Source: Limosilactobacillus reuteri subsp. reuteri (GTDB lineage: Bacteria > Bacillota > Bacilli > Lactobacillales > Lactobacillaceae). Taken from it: a DNA stretch of 64,000 nucleotides. The position numbers and the translations under genes were made by a program. The DNA is taken from the NCBI RefSeq assembly GCF_000016825.1, contig NC_009513.1, positions 1,682,501 through 1,746,500 on the forward strand, given 5' to 3'. The notes below the pieces were generated by a model, which saw only the letters and a program-made list of their open reading frames with translations, was not told the origin of the DNA and made no database searches. How positions within the stretch are numbered: position 1 is the stretch's first letter; every line of letters begins with the position of its first letter. Below, one piece after another: positions 43,772-52,443 of the stretch.

Positions 43772-44665
43772 CTATTTAATATAGTGATCTAAAAATCTTG
43801 TCAAATGGCGGCGATATTCGCTGGGATGGGTCGCATACGACTTTGCGTGCGCTGCCCCTGGTACTACCCACAATTCTTTGCTTCCCTCTGTTGCACGGTA
43901 ATTACGATAAACCATTTCAGTTGGAACAAAATTATCTTTTGCTCCATGGATAAATAGCATTGGGCGATGATTATGATGCAACATATTTAAGGAGCTAGCT
44001 TCATGAATGTAAAAACCATTCTTCACCCGATTAATTAAACTCATCGTACTTATTAATGGCACCCGTAAAAACTTCGGAATCCCATATAAATTACCAGCTT
44101 CATAATTTAATTCATCATTAAGGCTCGTATATCCACAATCTTCGACAAATGCTTTTACTTGTGGGGGAAGGTTAATGCCACTAGTCATCATTGTTGTCGC
44201 ACCACCCATGCTGACCCCAAACAAGACTACTTGGCTATCTTCCCCATTATGCCGAATAAGTTTATTAATCCATTTGCGAATATCATAACGCTCTGGCCAT
44301 CCATAGCCAATGTATTTTCCTTGGCTTTGACCATGAGCACGCGCATCTGGCATTAGAACATTATACCCCATCTGATGGAAAAGCGCGGCATATTCGCCCA
44401 TCTTCTCCTTGTCACCCATAAAACCATGGGCAATTACCACATTTTTAGTTGTTGATTTAGCAGCAGGGATGTAATCAGCAACTAGTTTATAATTTCCACT
44501 AGCCGATTTCATTGTCCATTTTTCTTTTTTAGCATGCTTAAACCACATTTTCTGCTCATACAATGGATCATTTCGTGAGATTTTAGTTGAATTATTAATA
44601 AAATCCTTATGCCCCGGTACCATTGCCACCGAGAAAAAATAGCTACTAGCGGCAAAGATTGCCAC
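43772..44665 (-). CDS. Membrane-anchored alpha/beta hydrolase, N-terminus out of frame
   Basis: Serine hydrolase of the alpha/beta fold facing the outside. Seen: HGFMGDKEKMG near 80, nucleophile elbow GVSMGG near 149, aspartate in HGAKDNFVP near 240 and histidine in GAAHAKSYA near 272. The open frame begins at GTG 44665 with no ribosome site, in the middle of a hydrophobic anchor. The missing half (WHPWRWLIGIVVVIAVAI) is read without stops up to a run of nine A (44714-44722, minus strand); one extra A would join it to TTG 44736 or ATG 44751, which has GGGG upstream. So the gene looks frameshifted at a homopolymer, or is slippage-controlled. Co-transcribed with the DUF1304 gene. Confidence 0.8.
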   Translation of the reverse strand: MAIFAASSYFFSVAMVPGHKDFINNSTKISRNDPLYEQKMWFKHAKKEKWTMKSASGNYKLVADYIPAAKSTTKNVVIAHGFMGDKEKMGEYAALFHQMGYNVLMPDARAHGQSQGKYIGYGWPERYDIRKWINKLIRHNGEDSQVVLFGVSMGGATTMMTSGINLPPQVKAFVEDCGYTSLNDELNYEAGNLYGIPKFLRVPLISTMSLINRVKNGFYIHEASSLNMLHHNHRPMLFIHGAKDNFVPTEMVYRNYRATEGSKELWVVPGAAHAKSYATHPSEYRRHLTRFLDHYIK

Positions 44666-44872
44666 TGCAATTACGACTACAATTCCAATGAGCCATCGCC
44701 AAGGATGCCACTGTTTTTTTTTGTCTTTGTTCTCAAAATAATTAACCCCATGTCGTATTATTTAATCAATGCGCCTAGTTTAGCACACTTTCTGTTATTT
44801 TGCATATTCTTTTCATTCAAAATCGTGATGCTAATGTTAAAATAGATAATGATATATTAAGGGAGTGAAATA

Positions 44873-45286
44873 ATGTTTCCAGAACGCCTACGAGCACTTC
44901 GCAAAGGACAAAAGATAACCTTAAAGGAGCTTGCTACCCACCTCAATGAAAACCTTGGCCCCAATGAAAAGCCAAACACTGCTTCACAAATCGGTAACTG
45001 GGAACGCGGTATTCGGACCCCGTCATACGTTGAAGCACGAAAACTAGCCGAGTTCTTTGATGTCAGTCTGGACTATCTTACCGGAAAAACTGATCGTGAT
45101 GATTTTGACTTAGCAAAATTATTTTTCTCTAGTAAGAACCTGTCGTTTAATCAAACTGTACTTTCAAGTGATGATCGATATGAAATTTTTCAACTAATTG
45201 ATGGTTACTTAAAGGGACGGCATAATCGCCGGGATACAGACACCTTCTATGGTAAGCAAGAGCAACTAGATTTAAAACTTAAATAA
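44873..45286 (+). CDS. XRE family transcriptional regulator
   Basis: 137 residues. Seen: Cro/CI-type helix-turn-helix ITLKELATHLNENLG...TASQIGNWERGIRTPSYVE in residues about 15-56, then DYLTGKTD, and a short C-terminal region with no known domain. AAGGGAG seven bases upstream of ATG. The next gene starts ten bases later, so the two form an operon ended by 46158-46206. Confidence 0.9.
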   Translation: MFPERLRALRKGQKITLKELATHLNENLGPNEKPNTASQIGNWERGIRTPSYVEARKLAEFFDVSLDYLTGKTDRDDFDLAKLFFSSKNLSFNQTVLSSDDRYEIFQLIDGYLKGRHNRRDTDTFYGKQEQLDLKLK

Positions 45287-45296
45287 GGAGTTTGTG

Positions 45297-46154
45297 ATGA
45301 ATCCTAAAAAATTAAAGCAGCTAAAAAAGCGGGTAAAAAAAGCTCATCAAATTGTTAATGAGCCTTCCTATATTCAAGAACTAAATACTTACCGTGACCT
45401 ATTCGATGACTTTCCTCCTGTAAAATACCTCATTAATAATGTTTTAGAAAGTGATCGACTACTCAAAAACGGCTTATTGCCACACCCTCTACCAAAATTA
45501 TTATTGCCGGATAACATTCAAGATACCATTTTCAAAAAGGTTAATAAACAGTTCCCCCAAGGTGATCCACGCGGTGATAAACTTTGGAACAAATATAGTG
45601 AGGCGTTGCCAAAATTGGATAAGGCGTTGCGCAACTATCGTGATTATCTCGAAGAAACATACGGAATGTGGTCATACGTCAATGCACCTTTTGCCAAAGC
45701 ACTTTCTGATTATTTAGGCGGGGCGCCGACACTGGAGATTATGGCCGGTAATGGTTATATTTCTAAGGGATTACGCAATAACAATGCCACCCAAAAGATT
45801 TATACTACCGATAGTCAGGCATGGATAAAAGAAAACGAAACGGGCAAACACCCTGTCACTAAGATTGAGAAGTTGGACGCTCTAGAAGCAATCAAAAAAT
45901 ACGGTGACGAGGTCGAATATGTCATTATGTCATGGGCTCCCGATAAGGGTGAAATTGACTGGGATGTCCTGCAACTTCTTCGTTCAACATACCCCGAAGT
46001 CAAATTATTAGTTATTGGCGAAAAAGATGGCGCAACTAACTCTAAAAAATTCTGGCAAGAGGCACAATTGAGTCAAGACGATGAATTACAGAAAGTTAAT
46101 GCTAACTTGCACTCGTTTGACTTGATTGATGAACAGATTTATCTAGCGAAATAA
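45297..46154 (+). CDS. SAM-dependent methyltransferase-like protein, unassigned
   Basis: 285 residues. Seen: a basic N-terminal arm (KKLKQLKKRVKKAHQ), an all-helical region to about 125, then a Rossmann-like section with TLEIMAGNGYISKGLR near 146 (motif I of class I methyltransferases in relaxed form), an acidic strand end TTDS, and VEYVIMSWAP near 204 at the motif IV position. Substrate unknown, and catalytic competence is not certain. AAGGAG six bases before ATG 45297. Second gene of a unit with the XRE regulator. A bidirectional terminator follows. Confidence 0.75.
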   Translation: MNPKKLKQLKKRVKKAHQIVNEPSYIQELNTYRDLFDDFPPVKYLINNVLESDRLLKNGLLPHPLPKLLLPDNIQDTIFKKVNKQFPQGDPRGDKLWNKYSEALPKLDKALRNYRDYLEETYGMWSYVNAPFAKALSDYLGGAPTLEIMAGNGYISKGLRNNNATQKIYTTDSQAWIKENETGKHPVTKIEKLDALEAIKKYGDEVEYVIMSWAPDKGEIDWDVLQLLRSTYPEVKLLVIGEKDGATNSKKFWQEAQLSQDDELQKVNANLHSFDLIDEQIYLAK

Positions 46155-46157
46155 AAG

Positions 46158-46206
46158 AAGTTGAGGTTAAAAGAGAACAAAAGCTTTCTCTTAACCTCAA
46201 CTTTTT
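46158..46206. terminator. Bidirectional terminator between convergent genes
   Basis: Long stem: AAGTTGAGGTTAAAAGAGA (46158-46176) with TCTCTTAACCTCAACTT (to 46203), flanked by A and T runs. Confidence 0.9.
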
Positions 46207-46208
46207 AT

Positions 46209-47195
46209 TTAATCAATTTTAGCCACTAATTTTCCGACTACTTCATGATTTTTAATCGCTGTTAAGCCATCAATAATTTGATCAAACGGAATCACCTTCT
46301 CAATCAAAGGCTTTACATCCCCATTAGCTATTAATTTTAACATTTCCGCATTCATTCGGCCTAAATCAGCCTGCTGATATGGATTACCACTGAGATGCGC
46401 CCCACCAAGATTAACGACATCCATCCCTAGACCGCGATCAAACATTGGAACATTATCAAGTGAAGGAACGTCAACAATCGTTACTAAGCGTCCATTGTAA
46501 GCTAGCCGTCGCAAATCAAGTTCTGCTTCTTTTTTGCCTACCGTATCAATGATCAAATCAACGCCAAGCCCATCGGTGAGAGCGGCTAACTCTTTATCCA
46601 CATCTTCAGTTTGATAGTTGATGATTGCATCTGGAGCGAGCTGCTTTACGTAGTTACATTTACTAGATGAAACAGTTGTAAATACCTTACAGCCATGAAG
46701 TTTAGCAAGTTGAATAGCGATACTGCCAACGCCACCCGCACCAGCATGAACCAACACGGTATTAACATTGGAAAAATTAGCTTTGCGTTCTATTGCTTCA
46801 TAAGCTGTTAAAGCCCCACATAAAGCACTAGCAGCAACTTCATAGGAAACAGAATCCGGAATCTTAGCTAATTCATAAGTCGGGGCAGTCACATATTCGG
46901 CGAAACAACCATTTTTCGTTAAATCACCATGTCCAGATACTCGGTCACCAACATGCCAATTCGTAACTCCTTGACCGACACTAACAATCTCCCCAGCAAC
47001 GTCCAATCCAAGGATATGCGGATACTGCCAAGCACTAACGCCGCCTTCAACGATTTTATAGTCGACCGGATTAAGCCCAGCAGCATGCACTTTGATTAAG
47101 ACTTCATGTTCAGCTGGCGTAGGAACCGAGACTTCCGCAAAATTCAAATCTTGCAATGAACGATCTGCTGCTTTTTCGACTACTAAGGCTTTCAT
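46209..47195 (-). CDS. NADP-dependent oxidoreductase, quinone reductase-like (MDR family)
   Basis: Zinc-independent medium-chain dehydrogenase/reductase, 328 residues. Seen: GroES-like N-terminal domain with HAAGLNPVDYKIVEGG near 35-50, DVAGEIVSVGQGV near 66, and the nucleotide-binding motif HAGAGGVGSIAIQLAK near 151-166. There are no catalytic zinc cysteines. It probably reduces quinones or enones. AAGGAGAG before ATG 47195. The PTS gene lies 45 bases upstream on the same strand. Confidence 0.9.
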   Translation of the reverse strand: MKALVVEKAADRSLQDLNFAEVSVPTPAEHEVLIKVHAAGLNPVDYKIVEGGVSAWQYPHILGLDVAGEIVSVGQGVTNWHVGDRVSGHGDLTKNGCFAEYVTAPTYELAKIPDSVSYEVAASALCGALTAYEAIERKANFSNVNTVLVHAGAGGVGSIAIQLAKLHGCKVFTTVSSSKCNYVKQLAPDAIINYQTEDVDKELAALTDGLGVDLIIDTVGKKEAELDLRRLAYNGRLVTIVDVPSLDNVPMFDRGLGMDVVNLGGAHLSGNPYQQADLGRMNAEMLKLIANGDVKPLIEKVIPFDQIIDGLTAIKNHEVVGKLVAKID

Positions 47196-47240
47196 TTTTT
47201 CGCTCTCCTTAATTTTATAACAATTATTATAGCACTTTGC

Positions 47241-48653
47241 CTAAGCATTCTTCATGGCCATCTTATTAAGGTAGTGCCAAATTTGCGAACGATATTTCCG
47301 TAATCCGAATAACATCACAAGATAAATGATAATTGCTAGTGAAATCCAAACAGGACTTTCTGATATAAAGGCAGCAAAAACCAATGCATTCAATGGGCGT
47401 GCTACTAAGTTAAAGCTTGTTACCAAGACCACCCCGGTTGGAATTGCAACGCCATAGTGGGCCACTGCTGCAGTATAGACCGGACTGAGCCAACTAGCCG
47501 CATATAAACCTAAACTAAACCACACAATTCCCGTCGCAATTACTTTTAAGATATTTCCACGAGTTACCGCGACAATTGATTCAATCATGTACGGAATTGC
47601 AATTAAATCAACTACCGGAAGGGTCTTATTGCCAGGAAGGATAAAAGCAATTAAAACCATAATCGGGATTAAAATGATTCCTGAAATTAAAGTTGCTGAT
47701 TCCCCATAGCCGACCCCATCATCCACTGCTAGGAACCACCGCTTTTTATCATAACGGCTATTTTTATTTTCGCCATGCCGTTTCTTCTGCTGTTCATCAA
47801 TTTCAGTCGCGATGGGAATAAATGCCTTTGCGAATACGTTTGTAACCAGGGGAAAGATCGCCATAACGGCAGCTAGTTGAATCGCAAATTTAGTAATCTG
47901 TCCCCACGCGCTTATTTTCCCCAGTGAAGATAAATTACCCAGGATTCCAATTATTAATCCTAGGATAATTCCCATTGTAATTGGTTCTCCAAAGACACCT
48001 AGTTTTTTCTGAAAATCTTTAGGAGTCATCTTCACTTTGTTAAATCCCAGTAAATTCCATAACGGATCTAAAATAATCGCTGGAACCACTTGCTCGATAT
48101 TATGTAAGGAGTCGACGGTGGTATTCTCAATTCCATAATAGTCTGCCCACCGGTCTGCTTGAATCTCCGCTAAGACTAGTGAGTACAGGAGCATAAAAAA
48201 TTCCAGCCCTAATGATAGCCAATAATTATGAGTTACATAAAAAGCTAGCGTGCCCCAAATCATATACCCAAAATTATTCCAAATATTAGAAGGCAGAAAT
48301 ACTTTGGTAACGCCAAGTGCAAATAAAATTAATTCAGCTAGTAATCCAAAAACAAAAAACGATAAACCAACCGTTGATCCAAACGCTGCTAATGACCCTG
48401 CTTGCCAGCCGATATCAACCACTGGTAGTTTAATCCCCGTATTATCAACCATTTGGCGGACAATCTTAGTCACCACTGGCGTAAATTCTGTGATAATCCA
48501 GGTAAAACCAGTTAAACCGACACCAGCATAGAAGGCACTCATCATTGCTGTCTTAGGCTTCACTCGTAGTAATAAGGCAATGATAAAAATTATTATTGGG
48601 ACAACTACACTTGCGCCAAAGGTTTGAAAAATAGTATTAACTTCTTGAAGCAT
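47241..48653 (-). CDS. PTS sugar transporter subunit IIC, galactitol-type
   Basis: Membrane permease of the phosphotransferase system, 470 residues, about ten to twelve segments. Seen: features of the EIIC-GAT family such as NTIFQTFGASVVVPIIIFII at the start, VDIGWQAGSLAAFG near 78, and LSPVYTAAVAHYGVAIPTG near 395. IIA and IIB partners are not in the window, so it is an orphan that would need them from elsewhere. Substrate (galactitol or another polyol/pentose) is not proven. GGAGGG site before ATG 48653. Followed by the oxidoreductase gene on the same strand. Confidence 0.88.
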   Translation of the reverse strand: MLQEVNTIFQTFGASVVVPIIIFIIALLLRVKPKTAMMSAFYAGVGLTGFTWIITEFTPVVTKIVRQMVDNTGIKLPVVDIGWQAGSLAAFGSTVGLSFFVFGLLAELILFALGVTKVFLPSNIWNNFGYMIWGTLAFYVTHNYWLSLGLEFFMLLYSLVLAEIQADRWADYYGIENTTVDSLHNIEQVVPAIILDPLWNLLGFNKVKMTPKDFQKKLGVFGEPITMGIILGLIIGILGNLSSLGKISAWGQITKFAIQLAAVMAIFPLVTNVFAKAFIPIATEIDEQQKKRHGENKNSRYDKKRWFLAVDDGVGYGESATLISGIILIPIMVLIAFILPGNKTLPVVDLIAIPYMIESIVAVTRGNILKVIATGIVWFSLGLYAASWLSPVYTAAVAHYGVAIPTGVVLVTSFNLVARPLNALVFAAFISESPVWISLAIIIYLVMLFGLRKYRSQIWHYLNKMAMKNA

Positions 48654-48806
48654 GTTTTATCCCTCCATCGAATAAACTGTTACCTATATTTTCTCTAAGA
48701 CCGATCTTTTTAGCAAGACAAAAGGTTTATCTTCGTTTGCTATAGAAATGCATTCAGAAATTTGCTACAGTATGATGAGTTTAATTTATTAGGGAGGGTA
48801 CATTTT

Positions 48807-49976
48807 ATGAAATATCGTTTACAAGCTATTATTTTTGTCTTCGTTGCCTTTATGCTTGGGTGTAACGAATATATGATTGTCGGCGTTTTACCTGATATTG
48901 CTCATGAATACCATGATTCACTTGGTAAGTTAGGCCTACTTGTAACTGTGTTTGCCTTGGTTTATGCTATCTTTACTCCGATTATTACTTCAATGGCAAA
49001 TCGGTGGCGACGACATCATGTCTTATTAGTTCTCATGGTCATTTTCTTTATCGGCAATACCTGGACAGCGATGGCGCCAAACTTTATTTCAATGTTGCTT
49101 TCACGGATTCTAACCGCTAGTGTTGCCGGTGCGATTATCTCAATGGTCCTCGTAATGGCGAGCTATGTTGCGCCGCGCGAAAAAAGAGCAAGCCTGGTTT
49201 CATGGGTTTTTGCTGGATTTAGTATCGCGTCAGTTATCGGTATTCCAATCGGGACCGTTATCAGCACTACCCTTACTTGGCATGATAGTTTTTGGATGAT
49301 TTCTGGAATAACAATCATTGTTTTTGTCGCCTTACTCTGGCTCGTCCCACGTGATACGCCTCAATTTAAGAGTACCCTTAGTAAACAATTTGTGTTATTT
49401 AAGGATTCTCGAATCATTCTCGGTGTTAGTTTCATCGTTGCTACTTGTGCGGCTGACTACACAATTTATACCTATATTCGACCTTTAATCACTAACGAAA
49501 TGGGCTTTGATAATACTTGGTTAAATTGGCTCTTATTCGGAATGGGAATTTTCTTTATTATTGGTAATAAATTTGGTGGCTACCTGGCGGACCGTGGCGG
49601 AATCCACCGACTCAGTGGAATCTACGCGGCAATGACAGTCTTATTTCTCATCTTTGGCCCCGTCTTACCATTCAAGTGGGGCGCCATTATTATTGTGGCT
49701 GTCTTATGTATTGCCTTTTCATGCTATGGCTCTTCCACCCAATTGATGTTCCTCGATATTGCCGAAAAACAATATCCTCAATCACTTGACTTAGCTTCAT
49801 CTCTAAACTCGATTTTTGCTAATATTGGTATTTCGCTGGGCTCTTTTACTGCCTCTCAGGCTGTCACCTTCACTGCCATGAAAAATCTCGGTTACGTTGG
49901 TGCAGTCTATGGGCTTCTCGCAACAATACTAGTCATCGTCCTTAGCAAAAAATATACGGGGATGCGCAATTATTAA
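48807..49976 (+). CDS. MFS transporter, DHA1-type exporter
   Basis: 389 residues, twelve segments. Seen: CNEYMIVGVLPDIAHEYH near 18-35, as in AraJ/YdhP-type exporters, and motif A region ITSMANRWRRHHVL near 63. Such proteins export sugars, drugs or purines; no substrate can be set. ATG 48807 follows AGGGAGGG by eight bases; the longer frame starts at TTG 48762 with no site. Divergent from the PTS IIC gene. Terminator 49989-50018. Confidence 0.88.
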   Translation: MKYRLQAIIFVFVAFMLGCNEYMIVGVLPDIAHEYHDSLGKLGLLVTVFALVYAIFTPIITSMANRWRRHHVLLVLMVIFFIGNTWTAMAPNFISMLLSRILTASVAGAIISMVLVMASYVAPREKRASLVSWVFAGFSIASVIGIPIGTVISTTLTWHDSFWMISGITIIVFVALLWLVPRDTPQFKSTLSKQFVLFKDSRIILGVSFIVATCAADYTIYTYIRPLITNEMGFDNTWLNWLLFGMGIFFIIGNKFGGYLADRGGIHRLSGIYAAMTVLFLIFGPVLPFKWGAIIIVAVLCIAFSCYGSSTQLMFLDIAEKQYPQSLDLASSLNSIFANIGISLGSFTASQAVTFTAMKNLGYVGAVYGLLATILVIVLSKKYTGMRNY

Positions 49977-49988
49977 TCTTAACTTTGA

Positions 49989-50018
49989 GTACAGATGGAT
50001 TTTCTATCTGTGCTTTTT
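49989..50018 (+). terminator. Intrinsic terminator after the MFS exporter gene
   Basis: ACAGAT (49991-49996) with ATCTGT (50006-50011), flanking G/C pair and T5. Confidence 0.75.
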
Positions 50019-50086
50019 ATTTCCCGGGAAATTAATATGCAACTAATAGTAGCGGGGTGAGCAATTGTTGTTATCTAAGGATTCTA

Positions 50087-50115
50087 TTGACCTTTTAAGC
50101 AGATCCAATTAAATT
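50087..50115 (+). promoter_or_regulatory. Promoter of the HTH-ABC operon
   Basis: TTGACC at 50087-50092, 17 bases, TAAATT at 50110-50115. The start codon is 33 bases further on. I see no clear palindromic operator. Confidence 0.5.
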
Positions 50116-50148
50116 CTAAATATAGATTTTGAAAAGGAGCTTTTTGCT

Positions 50149-51030
50149 ATGTCATACTCTTTCCCGCATCAACTGCTCAAATTGCGGACTGAAAAACAAT
50201 TATCACAAGCTGAACTAGCTACGCGCCTGTTTGTTTCCCGCCAGGCCGTCTCCAAATGGGAAAACGGGGATGCTGAACCAAGTATCGACAAGCTAATTTT
50301 GCTTGCCAAAGTTTTTAATGTTTCATTAGACCGCCTCATCCTGGGAACAAACGACTTTAATCAACCACTGGTAAAACTTAATAATATTGTTAAAACTTTT
50401 AACTCACCAGTTCTCAACAGCCTTGATTTAACTATTCAGAATAATGAACGCATTGCCCTCCTTGGTAGTAATGGCGCTGGTAAAACAACTTTAGTAAAGA
50501 TAATTGAAGGTACTTTGAAACCCAACGAAGGTACTGTTAAATGGTATTTTAATAAAAATGATTCTTTAAATATCATGTCCCAAGAAAATGTTTTAATTCC
50601 GACCCTAAAAGTTAAAGAGCAAATCAGTTTGACAGCCGCCATAACTAAGGTTGATTCAAAACAACGAATCAATTATCTTCTTGATCAATTTAAATTATCA
50701 TCCCAGCCAAATACAATTATTGCGAAATTGTCAGGTGGACAAAAACGTCGCCTTTCGCTCTTACTTAGCGTCCTCCGTCAGTCCAAACTTCTGATCCTAG
50801 ACGAGCCGACTGTTGGGATGGATTTAGAATCAATTGACTATTTTTGGCATTTTATTGAAAAGGTTTCAGGAAGTATTTTAGTTATTACTCATGATTTCAA
50901 TCAAATTGATAAATTCTTTTCCCGTGTTCTGCTCCTTAAAGATGGCCAAATTTCTCACGACATCCCTGTTAAAGAAATTCACCAACATAATCAAACAATC
51001 GAACAATGGTATCGTCAACATAATCGTTAG
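50149..51030 (+). CDS. XRE DNA-binding domain fused to an ABC transporter ATPase
   Basis: 293 residues with two complete domains. Residues about 7-62: Cro/CI helix-turn-helix (LSQAELATRLFVSRQAVSKW, then SLDRLILG). Residues about 72-285: an ABC ATPase with Walker A GSNGAGKTT at 106, LSGGQKRR near 193, Walker B LLILDEPTVGMD near 213 and switch histidine ITHD near 247. There is no frameshift or stop at the join, and one ribosome site (AAAAGGAG) serves the whole. The permease gene follows after 10 bases. The same polypeptide thus can bind DNA and drive the transporter; self-regulation of the operon by transport state is inference. Confidence 0.92.
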   Translation: MSYSFPHQLLKLRTEKQLSQAELATRLFVSRQAVSKWENGDAEPSIDKLILLAKVFNVSLDRLILGTNDFNQPLVKLNNIVKTFNSPVLNSLDLTIQNNERIALLGSNGAGKTTLVKIIEGTLKPNEGTVKWYFNKNDSLNIMSQENVLIPTLKVKEQISLTAAITKVDSKQRINYLLDQFKLSSQPNTIIAKLSGGQKRRLSLLLSVLRQSKLLILDEPTVGMDLESIDYFWHFIEKVSGSILVITHDFNQIDKFFSRVLLLKDGQISHDIPVKEIHQHNQTIEQWYRQHNR

Positions 51031-51040
51031 GAGCTTTCTT

Positions 51041-51751
51041 ATGAATATCATAGCAATTCAACTAAAACAAGTTTTACGCAATCGTCGTTTCTTTCTTTTT
51101 ACTATTCTCCTGCCAGGTATTTGGTATGTATTTATGATTCAAGTTGCTAGTACATCTCTCCCCGCTACTGGCAACTTCCGGCTTGCTTTACTCTTGCTTG
51201 CTCTCCTGATGGGAATACTCGGCAATTCAATCGTTACTTTCAGCAAACGCATTTGTAGTAATAAGGACTTCTATATTTTTCAATCGCACATTAGCCACTA
51301 TTCTTTGTGGAACTATTTATTTTCGCAATTAACTACCCAAGTCATCATAAATTTGTTCATCACCATCGTAATTATGATTCTTGCCATTTTTCTTCATACT
51401 ATTGAGTTCAACTTTATTACTATCACTAGTATTTTATTAACCAATATTATCGGAATATATCTAAGCGTGATCGGGTTTGCAATTGGGCTTTCCTTTGACG
51501 CACCAACTGTTGATGCCGCTGGAACCCCAATCCTATTTATAATCGCAACTTTTATTATTCCGTGGAAACACCTCTTACCAGCTAATTCTTTTATTGATTT
51601 TTTTACTAATATACAAAAGCTATTTCCAACTTATTATCTTTATGCCGACCTTGATCATCTATCGGTTAGTCATCTTGGGCTACTATTTGTAACTGCGATT
51701 ATTACTCTGCTACCTTGGCTTGGCTTTATCTATCGAAAATTAATCAATTAA
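51041..51751 (+). CDS. ABC-2-type permease partner of the HTH-ABC ATPase
   Basis: 236 residues with six hydrophobic segments and an ABC-2-like N-terminus (QLKQVLRNRRFFLFTILLPGIWYVFM). It starts at ATG 51041 with AGGAG upstream, ten bases after the ATPase stop; the longer frame back to 50891 runs inside the ATPase gene. Probably exports a peptide, lipid or drug. Terminator 51752-51798. Confidence 0.88.
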   Translation: MNIIAIQLKQVLRNRRFFLFTILLPGIWYVFMIQVASTSLPATGNFRLALLLLALLMGILGNSIVTFSKRICSNKDFYIFQSHISHYSLWNYLFSQLTTQVIINLFITIVIMILAIFLHTIEFNFITITSILLTNIIGIYLSVIGFAIGLSFDAPTVDAAGTPILFIIATFIIPWKHLLPANSFIDFFTNIQKLFPTYYLYADLDHLSVSHLGLLFVTAIITLLPWLGFIYRKLIN

Positions 51752-51798
51752 AAAAACCGGAATACTTAGTATGTTTAGTACTAGGTATTCCGGTTTTT
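51752..51798. terminator. Bidirectional terminator after the ABC permease gene
   Basis: 20-bp stem: 51752-51771 with 51779-51798 (AAAAACCGGAATACTTAGTA against its complement, one G-U). Confidence 0.92.
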
Positions 51799-51799
51799 C

Positions 51800-51984
51800 G
51801 TGTATTGATACTATCTCAAGTCAATCAGCACTGTCCACATGGCCGATTAACTGGACACCTCACAATCCGGTGAGTTAATGTGTCTCACTTGCCAAAATGT
51901 CAATGGTAGCTCTTAGGGTCGCTACCAGACCTCTCGACTCATCGCAAACTATAATTTAGCATATTTGACCCATTGATGCAACTC
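51800..51984. other. Structured intergenic region, unassigned
   Basis: About 185 bases with no open frame. Hairpins: GACAC/GTGTC enclosing CTCAC/GTGAG (51854-51884), TGGTAGC/GCTACCA (51904-51927), and a competing GTCCA/TGGAC (51833-51856). Richer in G and C than other gaps here. Could be a small RNA or a decayed palindromic repeat. Confidence 0.35.
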
Positions 51985-52443
51985 TTATGCTCTTGCTTCC
52001 ATTATATCTGCAAGGTGTTCGGCTACCCATTCTTGAGCTTTAGTAACCAAATCAGTTGTCTTTCCACTTTGATCGGTTTCATTTGCTAATTCATCGATCC
52101 GCAATCCCGTTTTATTAATATCTTCACTCTCCATTACTAAATAAAGATTAACAGGGTACTCGATCTCTTTATCCAATAATTTAACATCTAATCGCTCTGC
52201 CTCATCCATCGGTATGTTGATTAAGTTGGTTTCTAAGCGAAAGCTAACTGGATCACCTTTTTTCATTTTAATATTCATCTTATATTGACCAAGGTGTCCC
52301 GTATCAAGCTGTTCAATCATAAAATTAATCGCAGTTGTTAATACTGTTTTTTGCTGTGATTGGGCAGCAGTTTTTTCAACTTCTTCTGTCACAACCTGAT
52401 CGCTCGTCAACTGTGACAAATAATCAGCTACTGACATCTTCAT
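51985..52443 (-). CDS. Hypothetical protein, 152 residues
   Basis: Soluble, acidic protein without signal peptide or membrane segment. I do not recognise the family. Seen: helix-rich N-terminus (VTEEVEKTAAQSQQKT) and a middle beta-type part (GQYKMNIKMKKGDPVSFRLE). ATG 52443 overlaps the stop of the upstream gene by four bases (ATGA), with GGAG ahead, so the two are coupled. An in-frame ATG at 52437 is an alternative. Confidence 0.75.
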   Translation of the reverse strand: MKMSVADYLSQLTSDQVVTEEVEKTAAQSQQKTVLTTAINFMIEQLDTGHLGQYKMNIKMKKGDPVSFRLETNLINIPMDEAERLDVKLLDKEIEYPVNLYLVMESEDINKTGLRIDELANETDQSGKTTDLVTKAQEWVAEHLADIMEARA

